Below are positions 16,771 through 26,178 of a stretch of 64,000 nucleotides of DNA, one piece after another. The notes under the pieces are model-generated. The model searched no databases and had not been told where the DNA came from. It saw only the letters and a list, made by a program, of their open reading frames with translations. The position numbers were made by a program, and so were the translations under genes. Position 1 is the stretch's first letter. Each line of letters opens with the position of its first letter. The stretch lies in contig NZ_FNQJ01000013.1 of NCBI RefSeq assembly GCF_900107605.1, positions 1 to 64,000 of the forward strand, in the 5' to 3' direction. The stretch comes from Acidovorax soli. Lineage in GTDB: Bacteria; Pseudomonadota; Gammaproteobacteria; Burkholderiales; Burkholderiaceae_C.

Positions 16771-18549
16771 ATGCCGCCCTGCCCCGCCCCCCAACCACCA
16801 GGGTCCATCTTGCGCTGGGCCCTGTTCCTGTTGTGGCTGTGTGTTGGCACCTGGGCGAACGCCGCGCCCGCGCCCGCCGTGCTCGTGCTGCGGGAAGCGG
16901 CCGCCACGGTGCAGGCCTGGCCCGCCGTGACGGTGCTGGCCGATGCCACCCGGCAGCACACGCTGGCGGACATGCAGGCGCAGGTGTCGCGCTTCGAAGC
17001 CCCAGCCGGCGCTGGCGGCACGCTCGGTGTACGGCCCGAAGCCATGTGGCTGCGCATGGAACTGATGGCCGAGCATCTGTCCGATGGCCGCTGGGCGCTG
17101 GACATCGACTACCCGCCACTGAACCGCATTGACATGTTCCTTACCCTGGGCGGGCAAGTCGTGCAGCACGCCACCCTGGGCAATCTGCAGCCTTACTCCC
17201 AGCGCCCCTTGCGCACGCGCTCGCACACCGTGGCGATGAACCTGGTGCCGGGGCAACCGTATGAACTGTGGCTGCGCGTGGAAACCACCGGGGCCATGGT
17301 CTTGCCCATCACCCTCAACAAGCCGGCCGCACAACTGAGCCGCGCCGTGCATGAGCAGATGCTGCAGGGCGTGCTGACCGGGCTGGCGCTGTGCCTGCTG
17401 GTGTACAGCCTGGCGCAATGGGCCAGCCTGCGGGACCCGCTGTTTGTGCAATATGCGCTGCTGCTGACGGGCAGCCTGCTGTTTTCGCTGCACTTCTTCG
17501 GGGTGGGCCAGCAGTACCTGTGGACCGACAACCCCTGGTTTGAAGTGCATGGCGCCTCGCTGGCCGCGCTCATGGCCACCTGTGGCTCGTTCCTGTTCAT
17601 CAGCCAGTCCCTGGTCGGCCATTTGCCGCGCAGCCGTCTGCTGTGGGCGATGCGCTCCGGTGCGGTGCTGTGCGTGGTGCTGGCGCTGGTTTACGCGCTC
17701 GATGGGGTCTCCACGCACACCATCGCACGCATTGTCAGCATTCTGGGGCTGGTGCCCGCCCTGATGGGGATTCCCGGTGCGGTGCAGCGCGCGCGCAGTG
17801 GCGACAGCATCGGCACCACCTTCTTGCTGGCCTGGCTGGTGTACTTTGGGTCCACGGCCGTGGTCGTCGGGGTGATACGCGGCTGGCTGCCGGTGAACTT
17901 CTGGACGCTGCACTCGTTCCAGTTCGGGGCCACCATCGACATGCTGCTGTTCATGCGGGTGCTGGGCGAGCAGGCGCGCCGGCTGCGCAAGGCGGCGCAG
18001 GTTGCCAGCCAGGAGCGCGATGCCATGCGCTCGCTGGCGCATACCGATCCGCTCACCGGCCTGGTCAACCGCCGGGGGCTGCACGCGGCGCTGTCATCGG
18101 CCCTTGCGCGCTGCGATCCGCAGTCCTTGCTGGCGGTGTATGTGATGGACCTGGATGGATTCAAGCCCGTCAATGACCAGCATGGCCACGACGTGGGAGA
18201 TGCCTTGCTGGTGGCCGCTACGCGCCGCCTGCTGGCCCAGGTGCGGCACAACGATGTGGTGGCGCGCGTGGGGGGCGATGAGTTCGTGGTGATGACCAGT
18301 GGCCTGGCCACGCCAGGGCAGGCCCAGGACCTGGGTCTTGAGCTGCTGAAGGCGTTTCGCACCCCGTTTGCGCTGGACGACCTCCAGCTGAGCGTGGGCC
18401 TCACGATCGGCTATGCCATCGCGCCTCTCGACGCCCAGGACGCCAGCACCCTGCTCAAGCGGGCCGACGCCGCCATGTACAGCGGAAAGCAGGCGGGCAA
18501 GTTCTGTCTGCGGCGCAACAGGGATGATCTCGCGCCGGCTTCCGCCTGA
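16771..18549 (+). CDS. Membrane diguanylate cyclase (7TM-DISM sensor + GGDEF)
   Basis: This 592-residue protein makes cyclic di-GMP from two GTP. A signal peptide (about 1-31) is followed by a periplasmic beta-rich sensor domain of the 7TMR-DISM extracellular type (about 40-185) and seven membrane helices (about 195-395). A short linker helix leads to a GGDEF domain (about 420-575). The catalytic motif GGDEF is intact at 501-505. An inhibitory-site motif RHND (492-495) precedes it at the usual five-residue distance, so product inhibition is expected. The ATG at 16771 is preferred; a TTG nine bases earlier is possible. The input signal is unknown. It stands alone, convergent with the MipA/OmpV gene. 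Confidence 0.92.
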   Translation: MPPCPAPQPPGSILRWALFLLWLCVGTWANAAPAPAVLVLREAAATVQAWPAVTVLADATRQHTLADMQAQVSRFEAPAGAGGTLGVRPEAMWLRMELMAEHLSDGRWALDIDYPPLNRIDMFLTLGGQVVQHATLGNLQPYSQRPLRTRSHTVAMNLVPGQPYELWLRVETTGAMVLPITLNKPAAQLSRAVHEQMLQGVLTGLALCLLVYSLAQWASLRDPLFVQYALLLTGSLLFSLHFFGVGQQYLWTDNPWFEVHGASLAALMATCGSFLFISQSLVGHLPRSRLLWAMRSGAVLCVVLALVYALDGVSTHTIARIVSILGLVPALMGIPGAVQRARSGDSIGTTFLLAWLVYFGSTAVVVGVIRGWLPVNFWTLHSFQFGATIDMLLFMRVLGEQARRLRKAAQVASQERDAMRSLAHTDPLTGLVNRRGLHAALSSALARCDPQSLLAVYVMDLDGFKPVNDQHGHDVGDALLVAATRRLLAQVRHNDVVARVGGDEFVVMTSGLATPGQAQDLGLELLKAFRTPFALDDLQLSVGLTIGYAIAPLDAQDASTLLKRADAAMYSGKQAGKFCLRRNRDDLAPASA

Positions 18550-18588
18550 GGCAAGAACCAGCGTGCCGCCCGCGCCGCCAGGCTTCGA

Positions 18589-19449
18589 TCAGCGGCAGCA
18601 GCGGTAGGCCAGCCCCACCGAAGCGCTGTAGCCGGTGGGCCGCACGGTGAGGGGGCTGCGGCGGGCGTCGGACTGCACTTGCGAGACACCCACGCCACCC
18701 CACAGCACCCAATGGCGATTGAGCGCCGTCATGACATCCACGCCCAGATCCACGCCGTAGAGGCCGCCGCCGGGCTCATACGCGGGCAGCCGGGCGGCCC
18801 CGGCGCCACCCGCCACGGCAGGCACACCAAACCGGGAGCGCAGGTAGGTGCGGTCGCCAAAACTGGCGCCAGCACCAAAAACCACCCGGGTCTGTTGCGT
18901 GACGGGCAGGGTGTAGGAGACGCTGGTGTTCAGTTGCGCCCCGCCGGAGCGCCCCAGGATGTCTTGCGACAACCCGGCGCCCACCGACCACCGGGGTGTG
19001 ATGGCATAGCCTGCGCTGAGACGGGCGCGCACGGTGGAGCGCACCTCGGGCAAGCCGTCCAGCAGCGGCGAATTGCTGCCCTTGCGACCACTGTCATAGC
19101 GCAGCGATGCGCTCAGGTTGAACCGGTCGCTTTCGGCCAGGACGGCGGTGGCACCCGATTCGCGCTGCTCCAGCCCATGGCCCATGAGCGTGCTGCCGCG
19201 CGAGGTGCTCAGGCGAAACCGCCCGTATTCCAGCGCCCAGGCCGGGCGCAGATGGGTGGAGCGATCACTGCTGCCGGCATAGTCCGGGCTGTTGCTCACG
19301 ATGGCGCCCAGCACGTAGTTGAGCTTGGGGGATCCATCCGCATTGACGGAGGGTGGCGCTTCCTCGGCAAGGGCGGGCAGACCGGCGCCCAGGCCCCACA
19401 ACACAGTGCAGCCCCAAAAGCCCCGAAGAATGCGCGGCAGGTAAGTCAT
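18589..19449 (-). CDS. MipA/OmpV family outer-membrane protein
   Basis: This 286-residue protein has a signal peptide (about 1-28, ending PALAEEAP) and then alternating polar/hydrophobic strands ending in a C-terminal aromatic/Arg pattern, typical of an outer-membrane barrel. Segments such as NYVLGAIVSNSPDYAGSSDR and RPAWALEYGRFRLSTSRG match the MipA/OmpV family, where MipA links the murein synthase MltA-PBP1B complex and OmpV acts in adhesion and osmotic response. Which applies here cannot be told. The gene ends close to the diguanylate cyclase on the opposite strand (40 bases between stops) and lies downstream of uppP in the same direction, ten bases from its stop. Confidence 0.85.
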   Translation of the reverse strand: MTYLPRILRGFWGCTVLWGLGAGLPALAEEAPPSVNADGSPKLNYVLGAIVSNSPDYAGSSDRSTHLRPAWALEYGRFRLSTSRGSTLMGHGLEQRESGATAVLAESDRFNLSASLRYDSGRKGSNSPLLDGLPEVRSTVRARLSAGYAITPRWSVGAGLSQDILGRSGGAQLNTSVSYTLPVTQQTRVVFGAGASFGDRTYLRSRFGVPAVAGGAGAARLPAYEPGGGLYGVDLGVDVMTALNRHWVLWGGVGVSQVQSDARRSPLTVRPTGYSASVGLAYRCCR

Positions 19450-19459
19450 GGCGCCATTA

Positions 19460-20284
19460 TCAGCCGGCCCACTGCACTAAGCCAGTCCATGCCGAAATCA
19501 GCACCACCACGCCAAACGCGATGCGGTAATACGCAAACGGCACAAAACTGTGGGTGCTGATGTAGCGCAGCAGCCAGCGCACGCACAGCCAGGCGCTGAA
19601 GAAGGAAAACACCAGGCCCACGGCAAACATCGGAACGTCGGCCACCGACAGCAGGGCGCGTTCCTTGTACAGGCTGTACGCCCCCGCGCCGATCAGCGTG
19701 GGAATGGCCAGAAAAAACGAGAAATCCGTGGCGGCCTTGCGCGACAGTCCCAGCAGCATGCCGCCGATGATGGTGGCGCCGCTGCGGCTGGTGCCAGGCA
19801 CCATGGCCAGGCACTGCACCAGGCCCACTTTCACGGCGTCCCACGCCGTCATGTCCTCCACCTCGTGGATGCGGGTGGCCGCGGCGGGGCGGCGTTCGGC
19901 CCACAGGATGATGAAGCCGCCAATGATGAAGGCGCTGGCCACCACCACAGGGGTGAACAGATGGGCCTTGATGGCCTTGCCGAACAGCAGCCCCAGCACC
20001 ACCGCCGGCACAAAGGCAATCAGCACATTGAGCGCAAACCGTTGCGCCTGCCGCTGCGTGGGCAGAGCCGCCAGCGTGGCGCGGATCTTTTGCCAGTACA
20101 CCAGGATGACCGCGAAGATGGCGCCCGTCTGGATGGCAATGTCGAACACCTTGGCCTTGGCGTCGTCAAAGCCCAGCAGCGACCCCGCAAGAATCAGGTG
20201 GCCGGTGGAGGAGATGGGAAGAAACTCGGTCAGTCCTTCGACCACGCCCATGATGGCGGCCTTGACCAGCAAAACAATGTCCAC
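19460..20284 (-). CDS. uppP: Undecaprenyl-diphosphatase
   Basis: This 274-residue integral membrane phosphatase recycles undecaprenyl pyrophosphate to the monophosphate lipid carrier for peptidoglycan and other wall polymers; over-expression gives bacitracin resistance. The two family motifs are clear: [15 protein letters not shown] near the N-terminus and [11 protein letters not shown] in the second half, among about eight membrane helices. A GTG start at 20284 is chosen because it gives the standard N-terminus ([17 protein letters not shown]) and has GAAGGA upstream. Longer in-frame extensions run into non-coding sequence containing a dispersed repeat. It probably co-transcribes with the MipA/OmpV gene. 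Confidence 0.95.
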   Translation of the reverse strand: MDIVLLVKAAIMGVVEGLTEFLPISSTGHLILAGSLLGFDDAKAKVFDIAIQTGAIFAVILVYWQKIRATLAALPTQRQAQRFALNVLIAFVPAVVLGLLFGKAIKAHLFTPVVVASAFIIGGFIILWAERRPAAATRIHEVEDMTAWDAVKVGLVQCLAMVPGTSRSGATIIGGMLLGLSRKAATDFSFFLAIPTLIGAGAYSLYKERALLSVADVPMFAVGLVFSFFSAWLCVRWLLRYISTHSFVPFAYYRIAFGVVVLISAWTGLVQWAG

Positions 20285-20448
20285 GCGTGCGTCCTTCAAG
20301 CCCTTGGGGCTGGCAAAAGAGCGAATTATCCTCCGGGTGAAGCGGCATTCCGTGCACCGCAGAGGAGTTTCCTCGTCCCACAGCGCTGCCTGCGAACTTC
20401 CAGAATGAACTTGCCAGAATGGCCTGCAGCGCTTTTTCCAAATATGCT

Positions 20449-20468
20449 GATAGCTATTTTTTTGAAGC
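20449..20468 (+). repeat. Dispersed AGCTAT intergenic repeat, copy 1
   Basis: The stretch shares AGCTATTTTTTTG(G)AAGC with the left tip of the large palindrome at 38218-38243. Similar short sequences occur at 51100-51125 and 56459-56475. This type of intergenic repeat looks like ones I remember as common in Comamonadaceae; the function is unknown. Confidence 0.5.
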
Positions 20469-20521
20469 AATCATGGCATCCCGCTTGACACCCGTTGGCC
20501 CCAGGCGCCGCTGGTAAGATG

Positions 20522-20589
20522 GTGGCGGGTGTACGCGCCAGCAGGCGCGACAGGTTCATGCGCTGGTCGGGCCGCCACGCGGTTTTTTT
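20522..20589 (+). promoter_or_regulatory. Structured leader RNA, candidate cation riboswitch
   Basis: GTGGCGG (20522-20528) pairs perfectly with CCGCCAC (20572-20578), enclosing a GCGCC-agca-GGCGC hairpin (20535-20548). An alternative short hairpin CCGC-cac-GCGG (20572-20582) uses the same 3' arm and is followed at once by seven T residues. The two structures exclude each other, the logic of a transcription attenuator. It lies directly upstream of a Na+/H+-antiporter-like gene. nhaA-I/nhaA-II leaders (reported lithium riboswitches) and Na+ riboswitches sit in such places; a match to either is a guess. Confidence 0.5.
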
Positions 20590-20603
20590 GCGCCCGCAAA
20601 CAC

Positions 20604-21866
20604 ATGACACCCACCATCCTTCAATGGATTGCCGCCGCCCTGTTCGGCATTGCCCTGCTCCACACCTTTAGCGTCAAGCATTTCGAACGGCTATCGCACC
20701 GCTTTCCGCGCCACGCAGGCCTGTTCCATCTGCTGGGCGAGGTGGAGGTGGTGTTCGGCTTCTGGGCCATGGTGCTGATCGTCGCCATGGCGCTGGTGGA
20801 TGGTGGCGGGCAGGCGCTGCAATATGCCGAGTCGCGCAACTACACCGAACCCCTGTTCGTCTTCGTGGTGATGGTGATTGCCGCCTCGCGCCCGGTGCTG
20901 CGCACCGTGGTGGCCCTGGTGGATGCCATGGCCCGCGTCATGCCCCTGCCCACCCCCATGGCCACCGCCTGGCTGGGGCTCTCCGCCGTGCCGCTGCTGG
21001 GCTCGCTCATCACTGAACCGGCCGCCATGACCATTGCCGCCCTCATGCTGGCGCCGCAGATTTTTCGCAACTCGGTGCCCGAAGGCCGCAAATACCTGGC
21101 GCTGGGGGTGCTGTTCGTGAATGTGTCCATCGGCGGCACGCTCACCTCGTATGCCGCACCGCCGGTGCTGATGGTGGCCGCCACCTGGCAATGGGACAGC
21201 GCCTTCATGCTGGCCACCTTCGGCTGGAAGGCAGCGCTGGCGGTGCTGGTCAACGCCACGGTCTGCACCTTCTTGCTGCGCAAGCACCTGCCCCACCCCA
21301 GTACTCTGGCAGCCGGCCAGCAGGCCCGCGCACCCGTTTCCGCCACGGTGGCGGCCGTGCACCTGGCATTGCTGGCCGGCGTGGTGCTGTTCGCGCACCA
21401 CCCGGTGGTTTTTCTGGCGCTTTTTCTGCTGTTCCTGGCCTTCACGCAGGCCTATGAACGCCACCAGAGCCCGCTCATCCTGAAAGAAGCACTGCTGGTG
21501 GGCTTCTTCCTGGCGGGTCTGGTGGTGCTGGGCGGCATGCAGCAGTGGTGGCTGCAACCCATCGTCTCCAGCCTGCAGCCGCTGGCCCTGTTCGCAGGCG
21601 CCCTCGGCCTGACAGCCATCACCGACAACGCAGCGCTGACCTACCTGGGCTCGCTGATCGAGGGCATTTCCGACCCCGCCAAATACATGCTGGTGGCGGG
21701 GGCCGTGGCCGGTGGCGGCCTGACGGTGATTGCCAACGCACCCAATCCGGCCGGCATCGCCCTGCTCAAGCGCGGCTTTGCCGATGAAACCATTGGCGCG
21801 GGCGGACTGCTGCTGGGAGCGCTGGGGCCCACGGCCGTGGCGGCGCTGGCCTTTCTGGTGCTCTGA
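20604..21866 (+). CDS. Putative Na+/H+ antiporter family membrane protein
   Basis: This 420-residue integral membrane protein has about eleven or twelve helices. Its composition and segments (LGLSAVPLLGSLITEPAAMT, ITDNAALTYLGSLIEG) match the family annotated as putative Na+/H+ antiporter (PF07399), distantly related to ArsB/NhaD-type carriers. The conserved TEPAAMT and TDNAALT segments lie in the two halves, as expected for an inverted-repeat transporter. The start at 20604 gives a conserved N-terminus; a longer in-frame reading would run back through the structured leader. The transported ion is not proven. The leader at 20522-20589 suggests expression is tied to an ion or stress signal. Confidence 0.8.
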   Translation: MTPTILQWIAAALFGIALLHTFSVKHFERLSHRFPRHAGLFHLLGEVEVVFGFWAMVLIVAMALVDGGGQALQYAESRNYTEPLFVFVVMVIAASRPVLRTVVALVDAMARVMPLPTPMATAWLGLSAVPLLGSLITEPAAMTIAALMLAPQIFRNSVPEGRKYLALGVLFVNVSIGGTLTSYAAPPVLMVAATWQWDSAFMLATFGWKAALAVLVNATVCTFLLRKHLPHPSTLAAGQQARAPVSATVAAVHLALLAGVVLFAHHPVVFLALFLLFLAFTQAYERHQSPLILKEALLVGFFLAGLVVLGGMQQWWLQPIVSSLQPLALFAGALGLTAITDNAALTYLGSLIEGISDPAKYMLVAGAVAGGGLTVIANAPNPAGIALLKRGFADETIGAGGLLLGALGPTAVAALAFLVL

Positions 21867-21922
21867 GCTTGCCAGGGGGCCGCCCCGCTCAGGAGACGTG
21901 GCGGGCCCTCTGCGCGCGTGGT

Positions 21923-23260
21923 TCAACGCACCATGCAAGGCATTTTGTTATTGAACTTCCAGCCCGGGATCAGGTGCTGCATGGCTGCGGCGTCGTCCCG
22001 GGCACCCAGGCCGTGCTGCAGGTACAGTTGGTGGGCCTGCTGCACGGCATCCATGTCCAGCGCGATGCCCAGGCCAGGTTTGGCGGGCACGTCCACATAG
22101 CCGTCCCGGATCTGCAGTGGCTCCTTGGTCAGGAACTGGCCGTCCTGCCAGATCCAGTGGGTATCGATGGCGGTGACCTTGCCCGGCGCGGCGGCGGCGC
22201 AATGGGTGAACATCGCCAGCGACACGTCGAAATGGTTGTTGGAGTGCGAGCCCCAGGTCAAGTCATACATCTGGCACAGCTGCGCCACGCGCACCGAGCC
22301 CTGCAGCGTCCAGAAATGCGGGTCGGCCAGCGGAATGTCGACCGACTGCAGCTGGATGCTGTGGGCCATCTCGCGCCAGTCGGTAGCGACCATGTTGGTG
22401 GCGGTGGGCAGGCCGGTGGCACGGCGAAACTCGGCCATCACCTCACGGCCTGAAAACACACCCTCGCCGCCGCAGGGGTCTTCGGCATAGGCGACCACGT
22501 TGTGCATGTTGCGCATCAGGCGCACCGCATCCTTGAGCAGCCAGCCACCATTGGGGTCGAGGGTGATGCGGGCCTGCGGAAACCGCTCGTGCAGGGCCGT
22601 GACGGCCTCGATCTCGTCTTCGCCGCGCAGCACGCCGCCCTTGAGCTTGAAATCCTGGAACCCGTAGCGCGCCTGGGCCGCCTCAGCCAGCCGCACCACG
22701 GCCTCCGGCGTCATGGCCTCTTCGTGGCGCAGGCGCAGCCAGTCGTCAGCGGCGTCGGGCTCGCTGCGATAGTCCAGACCGGTCTTGCGGCAGTCGCCGA
22801 TGTAGAACAGGTAGCCCAGCATCTGCACGCGCTCGCGCTGCTGTCCTTCGCCCAGGAGCGCCGCCAGTGGCACATTCAGGTGCTGGCCCAGCAGGTCCAG
22901 CAAGGCACTCTCGACGGCCGTGACCGCGTGGATGGTGATCCGCAGGTCAAAGGTCTGCAGGCCACGCCCGCCGCTGTCGCGGTCGGCAAAGCGCTTGCGC
23001 ATGGCGTTAAGCAGCCGGTTGTAGTCGCCGACGGGCTGCCCTTCGATCAGGGCGCGGGCATCTTCCAGGGTTTGCCGGATCTTTTCGCCACCGGGCACCT
23101 CCCCCACGCCGGTGTGGCCACTGGAGTCCGTCAGGATCACCAGGTTGCGCGTGAAGAAGGGGCCATGGGCGCCGCTGAGGTTGAGCAGCATGCTGTCGCG
23201 GCCCGCGACAGGGACCACCTGCATGCGGGTCACGATGGGGGTTGGATGGGGTGTGGGCAT
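21923..23260 (-). CDS. gudD: D-glucarate dehydratase
   Basis: This 445-residue enolase-superfamily enzyme dehydrates D-glucarate (and often L-idarate) to 5-keto-4-deoxyglucarate. The catalytic KxK motif is Lys205/Lys207 (DFKLKGG). Metal ligands follow in ITLDPNGGW and AEDPCGG, and the His-containing WGSHSNNH lies near 339 as in the E. coli enzyme, whose length is almost the same (446). The start at 23260 is chosen to give [20 protein letters not shown]. It is transcribed leftward, separate from the rest of the pathway, with a TTGTACG-like operator half upstream (23294-23304) that matches one near kdgD. It feeds KdgD at 24280. Confidence 0.95.
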   Translation of the reverse strand: MPTPHPTPIVTRMQVVPVAGRDSMLLNLSGAHGPFFTRNLVILTDSSGHTGVGEVPGGEKIRQTLEDARALIEGQPVGDYNRLLNAMRKRFADRDSGGRGLQTFDLRITIHAVTAVESALLDLLGQHLNVPLAALLGEGQQRERVQMLGYLFYIGDCRKTGLDYRSEPDAADDWLRLRHEEAMTPEAVVRLAEAAQARYGFQDFKLKGGVLRGEDEIEAVTALHERFPQARITLDPNGGWLLKDAVRLMRNMHNVVAYAEDPCGGEGVFSGREVMAEFRRATGLPTATNMVATDWREMAHSIQLQSVDIPLADPHFWTLQGSVRVAQLCQMYDLTWGSHSNNHFDVSLAMFTHCAAAAPGKVTAIDTHWIWQDGQFLTKEPLQIRDGYVDVPAKPGLGIALDMDAVQQAHQLYLQHGLGARDDAAAMQHLIPGWKFNNKMPCMVR

Positions 23261-23293
23261 GGGATAAAACAAAACAGAGCCAAAAGTCAACAG

Positions 23294-23304
23294 ACATCGT
23301 ACAA
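23294..23304 (-). promoter_or_regulatory. Candidate GntR-type operator upstream of gudD
   Basis: Read on the minus strand this is TTGTACGATGT, sharing TTGTACGA with TTGTACGACAA at 24141-24151 in the regulator/kdgD intergenic region. It lies about 35 bases upstream of the gudD start, a fitting place for repression by the FadR-type regulator encoded at 23359-24087. Confidence 0.45.
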
Positions 23305-23358
23305 CTAGATTGCAAATAAACCCCAAGGGAAAACCCTTGGAATTCCTTCAAAACCCGT

Positions 23359-24087
23359 TTAGAGGCTCCCGGCCTCGCTGCGCCGGTGCCGATCCCGGCT
23401 GTTGGAAAGATGGGTGCGCATCGCTGCGCGTGCTGCCTCAAAATCCTGCGCTGCAATCGCGTTGTAAATGCTCTCGTGCTCCTGGTTGACGCCGCGCAGA
23501 TAAGCCACGCGCTCAGGCGGCGCCATGGCGGGCGCTTCCAGTCGGGTGCGCGGTATCACACCCAACCCGAGGGACTTCATCAGGTCCAGAAAATGGTGGT
23601 TCTGGGTGGCGCGGGCGATTTCCTGGTGGAACCGCAGGTCGGCGCTGGCCGCATCGCGGCCCTCTTCCATGGCCGCCGTGAAAGCCGAGAGCGCACCGCG
23701 CATCTCGCGCAGGTTGTCGTCGCTGCGCCGTATGGCGGCCAGGGCCGCGGCTTCGGTCTCGACGCTGATGCGAAATTCCAGCAGGGCAATGACGTCGCGC
23801 AAGGTTCCCAGCTGATCGGGGCTGACACGAAATGACGGCCCGCTGTCCTGGGCCAGCACGAAAGTGCCAATGCCGTGGCGGGTTTCGACCAGCCCGGCCG
23901 CCTGCAGGCGCGAGATGGCCTCGCGCACCACGGTGCGGCTCACACCGAAGGCTTCCATGAAGGAAGCCTCGGTAGGGAGCTTGCTGCCTGCAGGCAGCAG
24001 CCCGCCCCGAATGTCCTGGGTGAGCTTTTCCACCACTTCGATGGCGAGACTGCGCGGCTTGCGGCGGGGCAGGAGGGGAAGATTCAT
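23359..24087 (-). CDS. FadR-subfamily GntR transcriptional regulator
   Basis: This 242-residue regulator has an N-terminal winged helix-turn-helix (about 14-80, with LPTEASFMEAFGVSRTVVREAI) and a C-terminal all-helical FCD ligand-binding domain (about 95-220; metal-ligand pattern in DLRFHQEIARATQN and the later HES, H residues). FCD regulators commonly sense sugar acids or their breakdown products and act as repressors. It sits between gudD and kdgD, divergent from kdgD, so it almost certainly controls this glucarate/galactarate island. The ATG at 24087 is preceded by AGGGAA. The likely operator TTGTACGACAA (24141-24151) lies 54 bases upstream of its own start, implying self-control. Confidence 0.88.
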   Translation of the reverse strand: MNLPLLPRRKPRSLAIEVVEKLTQDIRGGLLPAGSKLPTEASFMEAFGVSRTVVREAISRLQAAGLVETRHGIGTFVLAQDSGPSFRVSPDQLGTLRDVIALLEFRISVETEAAALAAIRRSDDNLREMRGALSAFTAAMEEGRDAASADLRFHQEIARATQNHHFLDLMKSLGLGVIPRTRLEAPAMAPPERVAYLRGVNQEHESIYNAIAAQDFEAARAAMRTHLSNSRDRHRRSEAGSL

Positions 24088-24140
24088 AGGGTATTCCCTA
24101 GCTTCACGGATGCCGTGATCACGTAATAATTCAATCCAAC

Positions 24141-24151
24141 TTGTACGACAA
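24141..24151 (+). promoter_or_regulatory. Candidate GntR-type operator in regulator-kdgD intergenic region
   Basis: TTGTACGACAA is an interrupted palindrome of the TTGT-N3-ACAA form, typical of FadR-type GntR operators. It lies between the divergent regulator (start 24087) and kdgD (start 24280). A related sequence stands upstream of gudD (23294-23304). Confidence 0.5.
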
Positions 24152-24279
24152 CTGATAACGTATATCAATGTCAGGTTTGACTGTAACACGCAGGCCCATC
24201 GAAATGGCACTCCTGCAACAGACCGCCCGCCCAAGCCGCTTTCCCCCGTTATTGAGCCCCTTCCACAGGAACCGCCCCG

Positions 24280-25191
24280 ATGAATCCCCAAGACCTCAAG
24301 CAAATCATGTCCAGCGGCCTGCTGTCGTTCCCGCTGACGGACTTCGACGCCAACGGCGACTTCAACCCCAAGGGCTATGCCGCACGGCTTGAATGGCTGG
24401 CACCCTATGGCGCATCCGCCCTTTTTGCCGCGGGCGGCACGGGCGAATTCTTTTCCCTGACAGGCAGCGAATATGCAGAAATCATCAAGACCGCGGTACA
24501 GACCTGCCGTGGCAAGGTGCCCATCATTGCAGGCGCGGGCGGCCCCACGCGCTTTGCGATTGCGTGCGCGCAGGAAGCCGAGCGCCAGGGCGCGCATGGC
24601 ATCCTGCTGCTGCCCCACTACCTGACCGAAGCCAGCCAGGAAGGCCTGATCAACCATGTCGAGCAGGTCTGCAAGAGCGTGAAGTTCGGCGTGATTGTCT
24701 ACAACCGCAGCGTCAGCAAGCTGACCCCCGAGTCCCTGGCCATTCTGGCCGACCGCTGCCCCAATCTGGTCGGTTTCAAGGATGGCGTGGGCAACATCGA
24801 ACTGATGAGCTCCATCTTCATGAAGATGGGCAACCGCTTCTCGTACCTGGGCGGATTGCCGACGGCGGAGGTGTATGCCGCTGCCTACAAGGCGCTGGGC
24901 ACGCCGGTGTACTCGTCGGCGGTCTTCAACTTCATCCCCCGCACCGCCATGCAGTTCTACGAAGCAGTGCGCACCGACGACATGGCCACCCAGCACCACC
25001 TGCTGCGCGAATTCTTCCATCCGCTGCTCAATATCCGCAACCGCAAGCAGGGCTACGCCGTCTCGATGATCAAGGCAGGCGCCCGCATCGTCGGCCACGA
25101 TGCCGGGCCGGTGCGCGCGCCGCTGTCGGAACTGACGCCATCCGAGTGTGAAGAACTCGCGGCACTCATCGCCAAGCTGGGCTCCCAGTAA
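24280..25191 (+). CDS. kdgD: 5-dehydro-4-deoxyglucarate dehydratase
   Basis: This 303-residue member of the DapA/N-acetylneuraminate lyase family (TIM barrel) dehydrates and decarboxylates 5-keto-4-deoxyglucarate to 2,5-dioxovalerate (2-oxoglutarate semialdehyde). The Schiff-base lysine is Lys167 in LVGFKDGVG, and the proton-relay Tyr141 lies in [17 protein letters not shown] near residue 50 is the substrate-carboxylate loop. The length fits the family. It is the first gene of the rightward operon and takes the product of gudD and garD. Its product is oxidised by the dehydrogenase at 26286. Expression is probably held by the divergent FadR-type repressor. Confidence 0.95.
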   Translation: MNPQDLKQIMSSGLLSFPLTDFDANGDFNPKGYAARLEWLAPYGASALFAAGGTGEFFSLTGSEYAEIIKTAVQTCRGKVPIIAGAGGPTRFAIACAQEAERQGAHGILLLPHYLTEASQEGLINHVEQVCKSVKFGVIVYNRSVSKLTPESLAILADRCPNLVGFKDGVGNIELMSSIFMKMGNRFSYLGGLPTAEVYAAAYKALGTPVYSSAVFNFIPRTAMQFYEAVRTDDMATQHHLLREFFHPLLNIRNRKQGYAVSMIKAGARIVGHDAGPVRAPLSELTPSECEELAALIAKLGSQ

Positions 25192-25221
25192 AGCACCCTT
25201 TCCATCCAGAGGAGACACACG

Positions 25222-26178
25222 ATGATCAGGAAAACTCTTTGCACATTCGCATTGGGCGCGCTCGCATCCACGAGCGCCCTCGCATGGCCGACCAAGCCGA
25301 TCACGCTGCTGGTGCCCTTCCCGCCGGGAGGCTCCACCGACATGATCGCCCGCACCCTGTCGAGCAAGCTGCCCGATAAACTGGGCGGCACGGTGATCGT
25401 CGAGAACAAGCCCGGGGCCACCGGAACCATCGGCGCAGCGCAGGTGGCACGCAGCCCGGCCGACGGCCACACCTTGCTGGTGGCATCGCTCGGCCCCTTC
25501 GTGATTGCACCGCACCTGATCAAGGTGCCCTATGACGCACTGAAGGACCTGGACCCCATCACCGTGGCGGTGCAGGCCCCGAATGTGCTGGTGGTGCCGG
25601 CAGCATCCAGGCACAACACGCTGAGCGATGTGATTGCCTTCATCAAGACCAATCCGGGCAAGATGACCTTTGCGTCCTCGGGCAATGGCAGCAGCGACCA
25701 CCTGACGGCCGAACTGTTCTGGCAGCAGACCGGCACCAGCGGCATCCATGTGCCCTACCGCGGCGGCGGTCCCGTGATGACCGATCTGCTGGGCAACCAG
25801 GTGGATGCTTCGTTCATGAACATCAATACCGCCATGCCGCAAATCCAGGCGGGCAAGCTCAAGGCACTGGCCATCACCAGCGCCAAGCGGTCCACCTTGC
25901 TGCCCAACGTGCCCACGCTGGAAGAAAGCGGCATCAAGGACGCGAACGTGTATTCATGGCAGGCCATCGCCGGCCCCAAAGGCCTGCCTGCCGACATCAA
26001 GACAAAGCTCAACACCGCCATCGCCTCGATCCTGAACGAGCCGCAAACCAAGGCCAGGCTGCTGGAACTGGGCTTCGAGATGGTGCTGAACACGCCCGAG
26101 CAGTTCGCCAGCTTCCAGGCGGCGGAATACGCCCGCTGGGCAAAGCTCATCGTGGCCCGCAAGATCACTGCGGACTGA
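25222..26178 (+). CDS. Bug/TctC-family periplasmic solute-binding protein 1
   Basis: This 318-residue secreted protein has a signal peptide (about 1-22, ending SALAWPTK). The family signature VPFPPGGSTDMIARTLSSKL and VENKPGATGTIGAAQVA follows, with GYxLL-like and VPYRGGGPVM segments further on. Bug proteins bind organic acids for tripartite tricarboxylate (TctABC) transporters or act as sensors. In this operon a glucarate/galactarate-type ligand is the natural guess. No tctA or tctB membrane genes are in the window, so the transporter is encoded elsewhere or the protein is an orphan. It starts 30 bases after kdgD. Confidence 0.9.
   Translation: MIRKTLCTFALGALASTSALAWPTKPITLLVPFPPGGSTDMIARTLSSKLPDKLGGTVIVENKPGATGTIGAAQVARSPADGHTLLVASLGPFVIAPHLIKVPYDALKDLDPITVAVQAPNVLVVPAASRHNTLSDVIAFIKTNPGKMTFASSGNGSSDHLTAELFWQQTGTSGIHVPYRGGGPVMTDLLGNQVDASFMNINTAMPQIQAGKLKALAITSAKRSTLLPNVPTLEESGIKDANVYSWQAIAGPKGLPADIKTKLNTAIASILNEPQTKARLLELGFEMVLNTPEQFASFQAAEYARWAKLIVARKITAD

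Larger units (their letters stand above)
20285..20603. other. Intergenic region between uppP and antiporter gene
   Basis: This 319-base divergent region holds the promoter side of uppP and, near 20449-20468, one copy of a dispersed intergenic repeat (GATAGCTATTTTTTTGAAGC). Its right third contains a structured leader before the antiporter gene. I see no gene in it. Confidence 0.5.

Noticed and set aside
20485..20520. Promoter TTGACA...TAAGAT for the antiporter gene
   Set aside because: The spacing is 24 bases, too long for sigma-70, and a start after TAAGAT would cut off the 5' arm of the leader stem.
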